Shown here: positions 19,501-40,941 of the stretch, piece by piece
Layout of the letters: each line of letters begins with the position of its first letter
How positions within the stretch are numbered: the stretch's first letter is position 1
Assembly: GCF_963675165.1 (NCBI RefSeq)
Contig: NC_087380.1
Coordinates: 7,636,517 to 7,700,516, forward strand
Source: Halichondria panicea
Taxonomy: Eukaryota > Porifera > Demospongiae > Suberitida > Halichondriidae
DNA: 64,000 nt
Direction: 5' to 3'
Program-made: the position numbers and the translations under genes
The notes under the pieces: model-generated
Databases searched by the model: none
The model's input: only the letters and a program-made list of their open reading frames with translations
What the model was told of the DNA's origin: nothing

Positions 19501-21170
19501 GTGTAAGTGCATAGATAATGAGATGCATGTACTGATTATGACACTGATGAAGTAGTATGCAATGCTTGAATTCACTTGCTCATGTAGCTTACATGTAGAT
19601 ACGTATGTACTATATGGACAGTAAACAAATCTTTTCTATAAATTATAGGTTCGACATTCTCAGCGCTTAAACGATACTCCTTTGGCATGTTGGATCATAC
19701 TTGATTTGACAGGTGCTGTGTCTTGTTCTCACTGTAATTGTATGGCTGGCCTTGGAGAGGTTTGTACGCATATAGCGGCAGTACTGTTTTATCTGGAAGC
19801 TGCTTACAAGATTAAAGGAAAGGAAACGTGTATGCAAACCAAGTGTGAATGGCTTTTGCCATCTTTTTGAAGAAGATAGAATACAAACCCGTCAGCTGTT
19901 TGTATTGGATGTAGACTACTGTGATTTGTGTGTGTGTGATTTTTGTGTGTGCACATTTACAGCTGATAAAGAATCTGATCTTTACATTGAAAGGATAGTT
20001 AAAAATAGGAAGTTCTGGGACGACTGTATTCTTAGAGCTGGACTATTTTTCCGAACATGTATTCTTCCTGAATTATTAGGCAAGTGGTACACAAGAGCAA
20101 GAAAAGCTAGCGATAATCTGAGTGTCGTAAGCTCCGACATAGCTTCCGACATAGCTACTATCTATGGCTCCGATCAAAGCGGTCCTTCCAGTTCTACTGA
20201 CATTTACTGTAACTGTCATGCCCCAGCCGACGGTAAAATGATTGGGTGTGACAATGAAAATTGTAAAATTGAATGGTTCCACACTCAATTTGAAAACGAT
20301 ACCTAAAGGCAAGTGGTATTGTCCAGCTTGCAAGAAGACATAACAACACTAACTATTATAGCTAAACCTATAATTGATGAGTATCGAATTTTTTTATATA
20401 TACCATTGCTGTATTCACGACTATGTTGATAATATTTTCAATGAAAAGGTACAACAGAATCACAAACATTATTAAGAGCACAACATATTCTAACAATCCT
20501 GTCAATAAGAGGAACTTCCTCACCAGTTCTTTTAATTATAGGTAGTGTACTTTGTAAAATAGAATAATGGTAGCCAGAAATCCGTTTCTCCTCTTTTTAC
20601 TGAGCTCTTTCTCAACAGCACTCTTGCTATAAGGATACTTCATTATCTCGCCCAGAGCGCTTCGAGCAGCCTATCACTACGCACAAAACCCCATTGTAGT
20701 AGATCTATCTTTGGTGAGCCCCACCCTTCTTTTTGGCTGCGTGATACTATGAATATCTGTACACCAACATGGCTGACTAGGCATTTTTCACGTGACTGTG
20801 ACGTCACATGAAATAGCTCTATATAAACCTTCTGACACACTTGACACAGCAGATACCATACCAGGTACCAGTACATGTAGATCTAGCTAGACCTGGCTAT
20901 AAAAATATTCACAGCAGTGTACCAGTGAATATATATGAATGGTAAGATGCTCTCCCCTCCCTCCATGATGTGTGTAGCTAGCTACCCCACCTTGGACTGG
21001 AGCTCTGTGTCAGACAGGTTCCCTCTCCTTCTCTCATAGTCTAGTCTGCTTCTCTTCTGGACAACCAGCACCTTACCAGGCGTGAAGCTTCCGCTAGTAC
21101 TGTGTCTTACAGGCACCAAACTGCCAAGTAGCGCTCTACACGAAGCACACAACGAGGCTAACTTGTTCAT
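16581..21170 (-). CDS. NADK2: NAD kinase 2, mitochondrial
   Basis: This enzyme phosphorylates NAD to NADP in the mitochondrial matrix. Exons in phase on the minus strand are 21170-20991, 19045-18957, 18824-18676, 18536-18332, 18117-18022, 17370-17258, 17051-16928 and 16737-16581. The N-terminus ([18 protein letters not shown]) is Arg/Ser-rich and lacks acidic residues, as expected for a mitochondrial targeting peptide. Family blocks follow: [17 protein letters not shown], the [14 protein letters not shown] dinucleotide-kinase motif, [59 protein letters not shown] and [12 protein letters not shown]. It is shorter than the human protein in the linker after the NTDP motif. Intron 1 hosts a SWIM-gene element and intron 5 a minisatellite that overlaps the exon 6 acceptor. 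Confidence 0.95.
17371..17869 (-). repeat. 24-bp minisatellite abutting the NADK2 exon 6 acceptor
   Basis: About 20 copies of a 24-bp unit (ACAGCTATGCATGGAtGGAC plus AAAC, with T/G variation) run without interruption up to the NADK2 exon 6 boundary at 17370. On the minus strand the last unit supplies the 3' splice site TCCATGCAG. Earlier units read TCCATGCATAG at the same place. Long open frames across this block on both strands come from the 24-bp period and are not genes. Confidence 0.93.
19088..20821 (+). mobile_element. 1.7-kb element with 14-bp TIRs, TATAA duplication and a SWIM/PHD gene
   Basis: The element starts TAGAGCTATTTCAT at 19088 and ends with the exact reverse complement ATGAAATAGCTCTA at 20821. 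TATAA flanks both sides (19083-19087 and 20822-20826). Inside the ends, CACGTGA on the left is mirrored by TCACGTGA on the right. It lies in NADK2 intron 1, in antisense orientation to the host gene, and contains one decayed multi-domain gene. The superfamily cannot be named from the termini alone. Confidence 0.75.
19191..20341 (+). pseudogene. SWIM zinc-finger plus PHD-finger protein of an intronic element, decayed
   Basis: Exon 1 (start uncertain, about 19191-19502) has [15 protein letters not shown] and ends at VGR before GTAAGT. Exon 2 starts at 19649 with [16 protein letters not shown] and contains the SWIM finger CxC...CxH pattern ([20 protein letters not shown]). A frameshift near 19865 (SF-stop) interrupts the [10 protein letters not shown] continuation. 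A later segment (about 19962-20306) has [20 protein letters not shown] and then a PHD-like finger, CNC...GCDNENC...EWFH. A second frameshift near 20285 precedes its last part, [11 protein letters not shown]-stop at 20341. SWIM plus PHD proteins of this kind are common repeated genes in marine invertebrates. DNA binding is inferred. Confidence 0.65.
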
Positions 21171-21365
21171 CTTTTCACTTCAGCTTTCTTTGCTTCAGCC
21201 ACTCCCCCTAAATTTAGTCGTGCAGCCAGACAGTAGTGTAAAGTCTAGTCGTGCAGGCCATACTTGCAATAACTTGAATAAGAATAAGTTATTGTGGGAT
21301 CTGAATAATGCACTGCACAGGAACAAAGAAGTGTTGAAAGGCGACCTGTCCAAGCGTATGTAGAG
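21171..21365. promoter_or_regulatory. Bidirectional promoter region NADK2 / SLC30A7
   Basis: Only 195 bp separate the NADK2 start codon (21170, minus) from the ZnT7 start codon (21366, plus). Both 5' UTRs and any shared promoter must fit here or overlap the genes. No TATA box is obvious in either direction. Function is inferred from geometry. Confidence 0.6.
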
Positions 21366-23859
<2,494 letters not shown>

Positions 23860-24056
23860 TTTGATTGGTTATATCTATCACATGATATATAAGGAACTAG
23901 GGTTCTTAATTATTTAATTATTACTCATTTTGTACGCTGTATTAAATCAATTAATTTTCATGGTATAGTGTTCAAATAATAAAATTTGATAGTCAGCATT
24001 ATTATAATTATTGTACAGATTGGATCAAAAATCAAACACTATCAAACAGTTGATTG

Positions 24057-27000
24057 CTAAGAAAAGTACTGTTTTTGCTTCCCTCCGCCTTGTTGTTGGT
24101 TGCCATGGGAACCTTTGTCTTGTTGCCAGCTGCCACCTTTGGCCCCGCCCTTCTTTCCTTGAGACCAACCTGCATATATGAGACCTCAATAATTATAATA
24201 ATACTGAGCACATTTTCTTACTTCCTTGCACTCGTCCTTTGCTACCTCCTCTTCCACGAGCCCCGCCCCCTTTTCTTTGGTCTTGCGAGTCGGTTGTACG
24301 TGTTTTGAATGCAGGCATCTGTGGAGGTGGGCGTGTCTCTCGGGGACGCCCCCCTCGATCAGGAACCTGGCAATGGGAGCAAGAGTAGTAGACCATCGTT
24401 ATTGTGTGGATATAGTTACATACTCTGACTGTATAGTACGTTCTTTTCGTATAGTGGAAATTTTCGTATTTTTGTATTGTAAAGTATCGTCCGAACATTA
24501 AAACTGTGAAATTAATAGGTTCTACGTCACTATCCTGAGCTGTACGTCACTATCCTGAGCTGTGCGTCACTATCCTGAGCTGTGCGTCACTACCCTGAGC
24601 TGTGCGTCACTATCATGAGCTGTGCGTCACTATCATGAGCTGTGCGTCACTACCCTGAGCTGTGCGTCACTATCCTGAGCTGTGCGTCACTACCCTGAGC
24701 TGTGCGTCACTATCCTGAGCTGTACGTCACTATCCTGAGCTGTGCGTCACTATCATGAGCTGTGCGTCACTACCCTGAGCTGTGCGTCACTATCCTGAGC
24801 TGTGCGTCACTACCCTGAGCTGTGCGTCACTATCCTGAGCTGTACGTCACTATCCTGAGCTGTGCGTCACTATCCTGAGCTGTGCGTCACTATCCTGAGC
24901 TGTGCGTCACTATCCTGAGCTGTGCGTCACTATCCTGAGCTGTGCGTCACTATCCTGAGCTGTGCGTCACTATCCTGAGCTGTGCGTCACTATCCTGAGC
25001 TGTGCGTCACTATCCTGAGCTGTGCGTCACTATCCTGAGCTGTGCGTCACTATCCTGAGCTGTGCGTCACTATCCTGAGCTGTGCGTCACTATCCTGAGC
25101 TGTGCGTCACTATCCTGAGCTGTGCGTCACTACCCTGAGCTGTGCGTCACTATCCTGAGCTGTGCGTCACTATCCTGAGCTGTGCGTCACTATCCTGAGC
25201 TGTGCGTCACTACCCTGAGCTGTGCGTCACTACCCTGAGCTGTGCGTCACTATCCTGAGCTGTGCGTCACTATCCTGAGCTGTGCGTCACTATCCTGAGC
25301 TGTGCGTCACTATCCTGAGCTGTGCGTCACTATCCTGAGCTGTGCGTCACTATCCTGAGCTGTGCGTCACTATCCTGAGCTGTGCGTCACTATCATGAGC
25401 TGTGCGTCACTATCCTGAGCTGTGCGTCACTATCATGAGCTGTGCGTCACTATCCTGAGCTGTGCGTCACTATCCTGAGCTGTGCGTCACTATCCTGAGC
25501 TGTGCGTCACTATCCTGAGCTGTGCGTCACTATCCTGAGCTGTGCGTCACTATCCTGAGCTGTGCGTCACTATCCTGAGCTGTGCGTCACTATCCTGAGC
25601 TGTGCGTCACTATCCTGAGCTGTGCGTCACTATCCTGAGCTGTGCGTCACTATCCTGAGCTGTGCGTCACTATCCTGAGCTGTGCGTCACTACCCTGAGC
25701 TGTGCGTCACTATCCTGAGCTGTGCGTCACTATCCTGAGCTGTGCGTCACTACCCTGAGCTGTGCGTCACTACCCTGAGCTGTGCGTCACTATCCTGAGC
25801 TGTGCGTCACTATCCTGAGCTGTGCGTCACTATCCTGAGCTGTGCGTCACTATCCTGAGCTGTGCGTCACTATCCTGAGCTGTGCGTCACTATCCTGAGC
25901 TGTGCGTCACTATCCTGAGCTGTGCGTCACTATCCTGAGCTGTGCGTCACTATCCTGAGCTATCCTGAGCTGTGCGTCACTATCCTGAGCTGTGCGTCAC
26001 TATCCTGAGCTGTGCGTCACTACCCTGAGCTGTGCGTCACTATCCTGAGCTGTGCGTCACTATCCTGAGCTGTGCGTCACTACCCTGAGCTGTGCGTCAC
26101 TATCCTGAGCTGTGCGTCACTATCCTGAGCTGTGCGTCACTATCCTGAGCTGTGCGTCACTACCCTGAGCTGTGCGTCACTACCCTGAGCTGTGCGTCAC
26201 TACCCTGAGCTGTGCGTCACTATCCTGAGCTGTGCGTCACTATCCTGAGCTGTGCGTCACTATCCTGAGCTGTGCGTCACTATCCTGAGCTGTGCGTCAC
26301 TATCCTGAGCTGTGCGTCACTACCCTGAGCTGTGCGTCACTACCCTGAGCTGTGCGTCACTATCCTGAGCTGTGCGTCACTATCCTGAGCTGTGCGTCAC
26401 TATCCTGAGCTGTGCGTCACTATCCTGAGCTGTGCGTCACTATCCTGAGCTGTGCGTCACTATCCTGAGCTGTACGTCACTATCCTGAGCTGTGCGTCAC
26501 TATCCTGAGCTGTGCGTCACTATCCTGAGCTGTGCGTCACTATCCTGAGCTGTGCGTCACTATCATGAGCTGTGCGTCACTATCCTGAGCTGTGCGTCAC
26601 TATCCTGAGCTGTGCGTCACTACCCTGAGCTGTGCGTCACTATCCTGAGCTGTGCGTCACTATCCTGAGCTGTGCGTCACTATCCTGAGCTGTGCGTCAC
26701 TATCCTGAGCTGTGCGTCACTATCCTGAGCTGTGCGTCACTATCCTGAGCTGTGCGTCACTATCCTGAGCTGTGCGTCACTATCCTGAGCTGTGCGTCAC
26801 TATCCTGAGCTGTGCGTCACTATCCTGAGCTGTGCGTCACTATCCTGAGCTGTGCGTCACTATCCTGAGCTGTGCGTCACTATCATGAGCTGTGCGTCAC
26901 TATCCTGAGCTGTACGTCACTATCCTGAGCTGTGCGTCACTATCCTGAGCTGTGCGTCACTATCCTGAGCTGTGCGTCACTATCCTGAGCTGTGCGTCAC

Positions 27001-30000
27001 TATCCTGAGCTGTGCGTCACTATCATGAGCTGTGCGTCACTATCCTGAGCTGTGCGTCACTACCCTGAGCTGTGCGTCACTACCCTGAGCTGTGCGTCAC
27101 TACCCTGAGCTGTGCGTCACTATCCTGAGCTGTGCGTCACTACCCTGAGCTGTGCGTCACTATCCTGAGCTGTGCGTCACTACCCTGAGCTGTGCGTCAC
27201 TACCCTGAGCTGTGCGTCACTACCCTGAGCTGTGCGTCACTATCCTGAGCTGTGCGTCACTATCCTGAGCTGTGCGTCACTATCCTGAGCTGTGCGTCAC
27301 TATCCTGAGCTGTGCGTCACTATCCTGAGCTGTGCGTCACTATCCTGAGCTGTGCGTCACTATCCTGAGCTGTGCGTCACTATCCTGAGCTGTGCGTCAC
27401 TATCATGAGCTGTGCGTCACTATCCTGAGCTGTACGTCACTATCCTGAGCTGTGCGTCACTATCCTGAGCTGTGCGTCACTATCCTGAGCTGTGCGTCAC
27501 TATCCTGAGCTGTGCGTCACTATCCTGAGCTGTGCGTCACTATCATGAGCTGTGCGTCACTATCCTGAGCTGTGCGTCACTACCCTGAGCTGTGCGTCAC
27601 TATCCTGAGCTGTGCGTCACTACCCTGAGCTGTGCGTCACTATCCTGAGCTGTGCGTCACTACCCTGAGCTGTGCGTCACTACCCTGAGCTGTGCGTCAC
27701 TATCCTGAGCTGTGCGTCACTATCCTGAGCTGTGCGTCACTATCCTGAGCTGTGCGTCACTATCCTGAGCTGTGCGTCACTATCCTGAGCTGTGCGTCAC
27801 TATCCTGAGCTGTGCGTCACTATCCTGAGCTGTGCGTCACTATCCTGAGCTGTGCGTCACTATCCTGAGCTGTGCGTCACTATCCTGAGCTGTGCGTCAC
27901 TATCCTGAGCTGTGCGTCACTATCCTGAGCTGTGCGTCACTATCCTGAGCTGTGCGTCACTATCCTGAGCTGTGCGTCACTATCCTGAGCTGTGCGTCAC
28001 TATCCTGAGCTGTGCGTCACTATCCTGAGCTGTGCGTCACTATCCTGAGCTGTGCGTCACTATCATGAGCTGTGCGTCACTATCCTGAGCTGTACGTCAC
28101 TATCCTGAGCTGTGCGTCACTATCCTGAGCTGTGCGTCACTATCCTGAGCTGTGCGTCACTATCCTGAGCTGTGCGTCACTACCCTGAGCTGTGCGTCAC
28201 TATCCTGAGCTGTGCGTCACTATCCTGAGCTGTACGTCACTACCCTGAGCTGTGCGTCACTATCCTGAGCTGTGCGTCACTATCCTGAGCTGTGCGTCAC
28301 TATCCTGAGCTGTACGTCATTATCATGAGCTGTGCGTCACTATCCTGAGCTGTGCGTCACTATCCTGAGCTGTGCGTCACTATCCTGAGCTGTACGTCAT
28401 TATCATGAGCTGTGCGTCACTATCCTGAGCTGTGCGTCACTATCCTGAGCTGTGCGTCACTATCCTGAGCTGTGCGTCACTATCCTGAGCTGTGCGTCAC
28501 TATCCTGAGCTGTGCGTCACTATCCTGAGCTGTGCGTCACTATCCTGAGCTGTGCGTCACTATCCTGAGCTGTGCGTCACTATCCTGAGCTGTGCGTCAC
28601 TATCCTGAGCTGTGCGTCACTATCCTGAGCTGTGCGTCACTATCCTGAGCTGTACGAATATTTTTTTAATACGAAATATTTAATTGGGCAGTTCATACGA
28701 AAATTACCCGCTATACGGTACATACGTTGTATAACTATTACACTGGACACAAAAAGGCACCGGCCAGGTTGCACACGTATATTACACATGCATTGAACAC
28801 TTATTATACTAAGATTGCTGGCCCTATACACCACTCTCTCTCTCTCCATCCTCACCTTTCCAATGAGAACCTTGTTGACAGAGCACTGAGTATTCTCCCT
28901 CACGGCCGCACTGTTGGTCTTCTCCACTGTGAGTAGGTCGGGTTTGGCCGCTAGTACTCGAGATAGAGACACTGGAGCAGACCCACTGAGCTGCTGTCTG
29001 TGGGACTGGTACACACGGCTGAACTCCTCCTCTTTGCCCTGCAGCAATTATCAATTTATAGAGTAACAGTTTTTGTTCTGGAACAGACACACACTGGCAC
29101 AATATTCTATCAGAACAGACACACACTGGCACAATATTCTATCAGAACAGACACGCACTGGCACAATATTCTATCAGAACAGACACACACTGGCACAATA
29201 TTCTATCAGAACAGACACGCACTGGCACAATATTCTATCAGAACAGACACGCACTGGCACAATATTCTATCAGAACAGACACGCACTGGCACAATATTCT
29301 ATCAGAACAGACACGCACTGGCACAATATTCTATCAGAACAGACACGCACTGGCACAATATTCTATCAGAACAGACACACACTGGCACAATATTCTATCA
29401 GAACAGACACGCACTGGCACAATATTCTATCAGAACAGACACGCACTGGCACAATATTCTATCAGAACAGACACGCACTGGCACAATATTCTATCGGTGG
29501 ATTGCAGTGCACTTGCAACAGCAAAACAGATTGCCCAATATTATCGAGTAATCTTGCTAGGCAAATTTAGGGTTTAACAATTTTGCTGTTTGGTAATTCT
29601 CTGTTACAAGTCCACTGCAATCGACTGTACAGTCCACTGTACAGAATAGTCAGTTTCATTAGAGGTTATATTAACACATGCTACCTCTCACCTTGATCCT
29701 GTCAGACCATCTGAACGACTGCACTGTGACATCACAACGTGTTAGTAACATCTTGCGTCGTACCTCGTACTCGCTAGTGAGGCTGATGTTGATCTTGTCC
29801 AGAGTGTCCCACTGCTCTGCGCTGAGGGACTGGCCCAATAGACTAGGGAGGAGGTGGGCGGGAGGGGCCTTGCTAACGGCTTCACGAGTCTGTGTGTGTG
29901 TGTGTGTGTGTGTGTGGAGTAGTGAGGGGGTGTGTGTGGAGTAGTGGGGTGTGTGTGAGTAGTGAGGGTGTGGGTGTAAACGGAAGGATTTACCGAGCCT

Positions 30001-30761
30001 ATTATTTTATCAAAGATCTGCTTCACAGTGACATTAGCAGGAGGTTGCTTGATCTCATAAACTCTCAGAATAGCAGACAAACTAGCCGGAATACTGCCCT
30101 GTAGAAATAAGAATCATAATACAATCAGTTAGGCCATCACACCTCCTCACACTTTGCCCAGTATCCATGTCCTCATCCTGTCCCACCAGCCTTGCAGCCA
30201 TCAACTCAGAGAGAAGGTAATCCACTAGTAATAATCTCTTATGGTAGTCCCCCAGAACATCTACACTCTCCATCAAACTCTTGTGATGACAATCCATCTC
30301 CCGTAGCAAAGATCTCAACTCAAGCTGAAATGCTTCTAGGTCCTCTGGTACCTGTGGACTGCTGACTCGGCATTCCAGGGAGCAGAGTTGCTGTAAGGAG
30401 GCGCACAGTTGTAAGACCAGCTCCTTGTAGAGAGTAGAGGACAGGCCTTGCTGGATTGCAGTGGATAGGGTGTCGTCATTCAGCAGGGGACCTGTGTAGC
30501 TGTGTGTGTAGTGGGTGGGTGTGTGTGTGGGGTATGTGGGGTATGTGGGGTGGGTGTGCTTAGCTGTGATGGTGCGTGGAAAGTTGCAAGCAAGTTTCTC
30601 AGTAAATTCTGCATGCTGTACCTAAAACCTGCTAGCTAGCTATGAATTGAGATTAGAATTAGCTATGACATTTACCCTATAGTCTCCAAGTTATCGTAGA
30701 CTCCATCCAGCAGCACCTCATCAACTGTAGGCTGTGCAGCATCTGTTCCATTAGCAGCCAT
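24057..30761 (-). CDS. FAM98A: FAM98 family protein (tRNA-ligase/DDX1-associated)
   Basis: FAM98 proteins bind RNA and are known partners of the DDX1-RTCB tRNA-ligase complex and of PRMT1. Exons on the minus strand are 30761-30676, 30499-30151, 30098-29994, 29889-29692, 29038-28856, 24366-24222 and 24169-24057 (TAG). Recognisable family blocks are GYTGPLLNDDTLSTAIQQG, ELRSLLREMDCHHKSLM, IKQPPANVTVKQIF, SEYEVRRKMLLTRCDVTVQS, FRWSDRIKGKEEEFSRVYQ, NKVLIGKVPDRGGRPRE and a Gly/Arg/Gln-rich tail (GGGARGRGGSKG, HGNQQQGGGKQKQYF). It is closest to the FAM98A/B type; the exact paralogue cannot be fixed. Intron 5 (24367-28855) is stretched to 4.5 kb by a satellite. The gene faces RAD54L across about 217 bp. 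Confidence 0.93.
24449..28721. mobile_element. Inverted-repeat element containing the 20-bp satellite
   Basis: The satellite in FAM98 intron 5 is bracketed by inverted repeats. CGTATAGTGGAAATTTTCGT starts at 24449, and the reverse complement of CGTATAGCGGGTAATTTTCG ends at about 28719. These match at 17-18 of 20 positions. The arrangement, terminal inverted repeats around a tandem-repeat core, resembles MITEs whose internal repeats have expanded. That reading is inferred; only short ends are available to compare. Confidence 0.55.
24521..28655. repeat. 4.1-kb array of a 20-bp satellite in FAM98 intron 5
   Basis: About 206 nearly identical copies of tgtgcgtcactatcctgagc occur head to tail. The few variant positions are taTCC/taCCC/taTCA and tgtGcg/tgtAcg. 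One half-unit slip is present at about 25961-25970. Variants recur at a 520-bp spacing between about 26880 and 27700, showing block duplications of 26 units. No unique spacers are present. Confidence 0.98.
29083..29495. repeat. 32-bp minisatellite in FAM98 intron 4
   Basis: About 13 copies of a 32-bp unit containing ACGCACTGGCACAATATTCT lie immediately upstream (on the minus strand) of the exon ending 29692 and downstream of exon 29038-28856. Units vary only at ACACAC/ACGCAC. The adjacent open frames follow from the repeat. Confidence 0.93.
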
Positions 30762-30978
30762 CTCTCTGTACTGTACCGGAGGCAAGCTGGTGAGCAAGGC
30801 AGTGGACTGGACAAGTGGCTTGCTTGTGGAAGAAGATGGGCGTGGCTGGTACACAACAGCTTCTTCCTATAGACGACCTTTCCCCTAATTTCAAATTTTT
30901 AGCTGGGAAATTCCAAAGTTTTTACAGTAAAGTTGAGAAGAAGTGTTTGTTTCTGGAGAAAATAAAGGCGTCTTAGAC
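30762..30978. promoter_or_regulatory. Bidirectional promoter region FAM98 / RAD54L
   Basis: The two start codons (30761 minus, 30979 plus) are 217 bp apart. The FAM98-side frame stays open upstream to 30854, so a longer FAM98 N-terminus cannot be excluded. No TATA box is evident. Confidence 0.55.
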
Positions 30979-38658
<7,680 letters not shown>

Positions 38659-39454
38659 CTGTTTGTCATGATTCAGTGTAGCCATTCATTCATTCCACTG
38701 TGTATCTATCAATAACCCTCACACCTGTGTTTACAATGTCTCTCCTATTTCTATCCTTATATCGCAGCTCAATCATGTGACACTTATCATTGTTTGTTTT
38801 TTGACATTTGAGTATGATTGGTTACCATTGCATGATTAGGCAGGCACACATGTGCTACAATATCCAGTCAATATCCATAGGCATGTGCTATTTGTGAAGA
38901 TCAGGATGTACGTGTCACAAGGGAGCATGTATGTGTGATGTACATGTGTGTGCATGTGTGTGCATGTGTGTATATGTGCGAGACAGGAATCTATATACAG
39001 CAATGAATAATAGCCAGCATGTGTTACATAACACTAGCTGTCTACGTACATGTGTGATCATGGTATATTCACATGCATAGCTCCTGGACAATGACCCCAT
39101 TATATGCACTCCCCTTCAAATATCAACTTGTATTGTTGTTGTTTCTCCACCTGTTCCATGCATGCTTAGCCTCCCCACTCTTGGAGGAAGTGCGGCTATA
39201 GTAGATGCCTGTGCAAAGTACAAAGCATTCTACAAGTCATCATAGAGCAATCTTACGTTGCTTCCATAGTTACACGATTGATTACATAGAATTATTTTCA
39301 ACACTTTGTTGTTTATGACGATAATGATTGATCACAAGACAAACAATATCAATAACAATATTAAGTACATACACCTGTACATTTAGAGTGTGCACACAGA
39401 AAGAATGATGAAGTGATTTCAACAGAAATGTAATACAAAACAAACAACACAGTT
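38659..39454. other. Gene-poor spacer between convergent RAD54L and PP2C-like genes
   Basis: This stretch must hold both 3' UTRs. It contains a short TGTGTGCA-rich tract (about 38935-38975) and otherwise unremarkable AT-rich sequence. I see no conserved coding segment on either strand. Confidence 0.5.
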
Positions 39455-40911
39455 TCAAGACGTGTGCTGACCAACTTGATAGGCCACCACTGTAGCATGA
39501 TCTAATTTACCAACAGCTGCATTTAACTTATCAGCAAACTCGGGGTTTTTAAGTGCCTCTCTCCGCAAATCAATATTCTTCTCAATGCAATCGCTCCTAA
39601 GCAGTCTCTTCTTCTCAGTGATCTCGACCGTGTGATTAATCAAGCATGCTGCTATAGTCTGTGCTGATAAATGTTCGCTAAGCTTCTCCTGATGCTCGCT
39701 GAGACGTGTTGTCATGTGCGATACATGCTCACAGCAATTGCTCAATGGTACAGTAGTTTCCGGTGGCAACAGTCCTTCTGGTTCACACCCACGCATCACT
39801 TTGCTCGTGAAATTATCTGAAACTCCGTCTGATGTTGAGAAGACAATGTCTCCAGGAAACACGGGTAGATAGCTGATTGTCAGGTTAGCAAGATCAGGCT
39901 TGCTACCTAGCGATGGGCCCAACACGCCCCCTGCCATTCGCATGTCCCTACCACCGTCCTTGTCGTGACAGCCAATAGTTACCTCAATGACTTTCCGAGT
40001 GTGTGGACAGTAGACATAGACAGGGCTATCACCAACAGAACAAGCAAACAGACCCCATTCTCCAGGCTTATCCATCTCACAGACGATCGCTGCACTCAGG
40101 GTGGTCAGCGTGGCGTGTTTCTTCATGATGAGATCATGGGCTTTTACAGTGACAGCATCCAGGAGCAGCTGCGAGATTGTGTGAGAGTTTGGTTGATCTT
40201 GAATGAGTTGTAGATTTGAGTTGATATGCTCCATGACGGCATACACTGCACAGCGAGCAGCTAGGCGACTCTTCCTGCCCCAGTTCACACCGTCAGCCAT
40301 TGCAAGAATGCAACTGTTCTCTCGAGCTTGTATCCCAAATACATCAGCGTTGGGTTCTCCTACTATAAAGCGTTTAGTGGTCTCAACACCATCTGATATC
40401 ACAGTCTTGGCTTTAGTAGTGTCCTCCTCGTAGAGAGACAGCGAGATACCATACGCATATTCCGAGGGCATGTTCCAGTCTCTTGTGCCTGCGAGCGATT
40501 CGGTGGTGATCTCAGGGTCTGTGTTAGAATCAACGTCCAGTTTAGTGAGACCTGCATTGGGTCCAGTGTGTGAGGCAAGGACCGAGGGAAGCCATTGCTT
40601 GATGGCCTTGCATGGGATTGCTGTCAGGTCACGACCATAGAAGAAATCAGATGTTGGTTTGGGAGGTTGCTTTCTGTAAAGAGAAGGAGATGCTGCTTAG
40701 ATACCATAGTTTATATATATAGCTAGGTGTCAGGAAAATAATTATGCAAATGTCTATCAGTGCAGTATTTTAAAGGTAGATATATCTAGCTAGCTAGGTA
40801 GTTGCACAGTGCGAGGACTCACTTTCTCAAGGAGGCTATCTTCATTTTGAGCTTGCTTCCTCTTTGAGGAGTCTCCACTACTGCAGAGTGCTGCTCTGTC
40901 ATCCTGATCAT
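39455..40911 (-). CDS. PP2C-like phosphatase domain protein (CG9801 family)
   Basis: Two exons are clear on the minus strand: 40941-40823, which is open from its first base with the first Met at 40911, and 40673-39455 (stop). The second exon carries a PP2C-type fold with GEPNADVFGIQARENSCILA, MADGVNWGRKSRLAAR, TTLSAAIVCEMD, CSVGDSPVYVY, ANLTISYLPVFPGDIVF and STSDGVSDNF. Most canonical PP2C sites are recognisable (DG near the start, GDS, DGVSDN), but the usual DGHGG metal loop reads DGVNWG. The best match I know is the PP2C-like protein represented by Drosophila CG9801. A first exon farther upstream is possible because exon 40941-40823 begins in an open phase-0 frame. The substrate is unknown. 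Confidence 0.85.
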
Positions 40912-40941
40912 ACTATCCTTGGTTGTCTTGTAGATATTAAA

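Noticed and set aside
24521-28655. CRISPR-like or regulatory array
   Set aside because: Units are contiguous with no unique spacers, and the setting is an animal intron. It is a satellite.
29000-29570. Two overlapping open frames of 165-183 codons
   Set aside because: They are explained by the 32-bp minisatellite in FAM98 intron 4. There is no homology and the repeats shift among frames.
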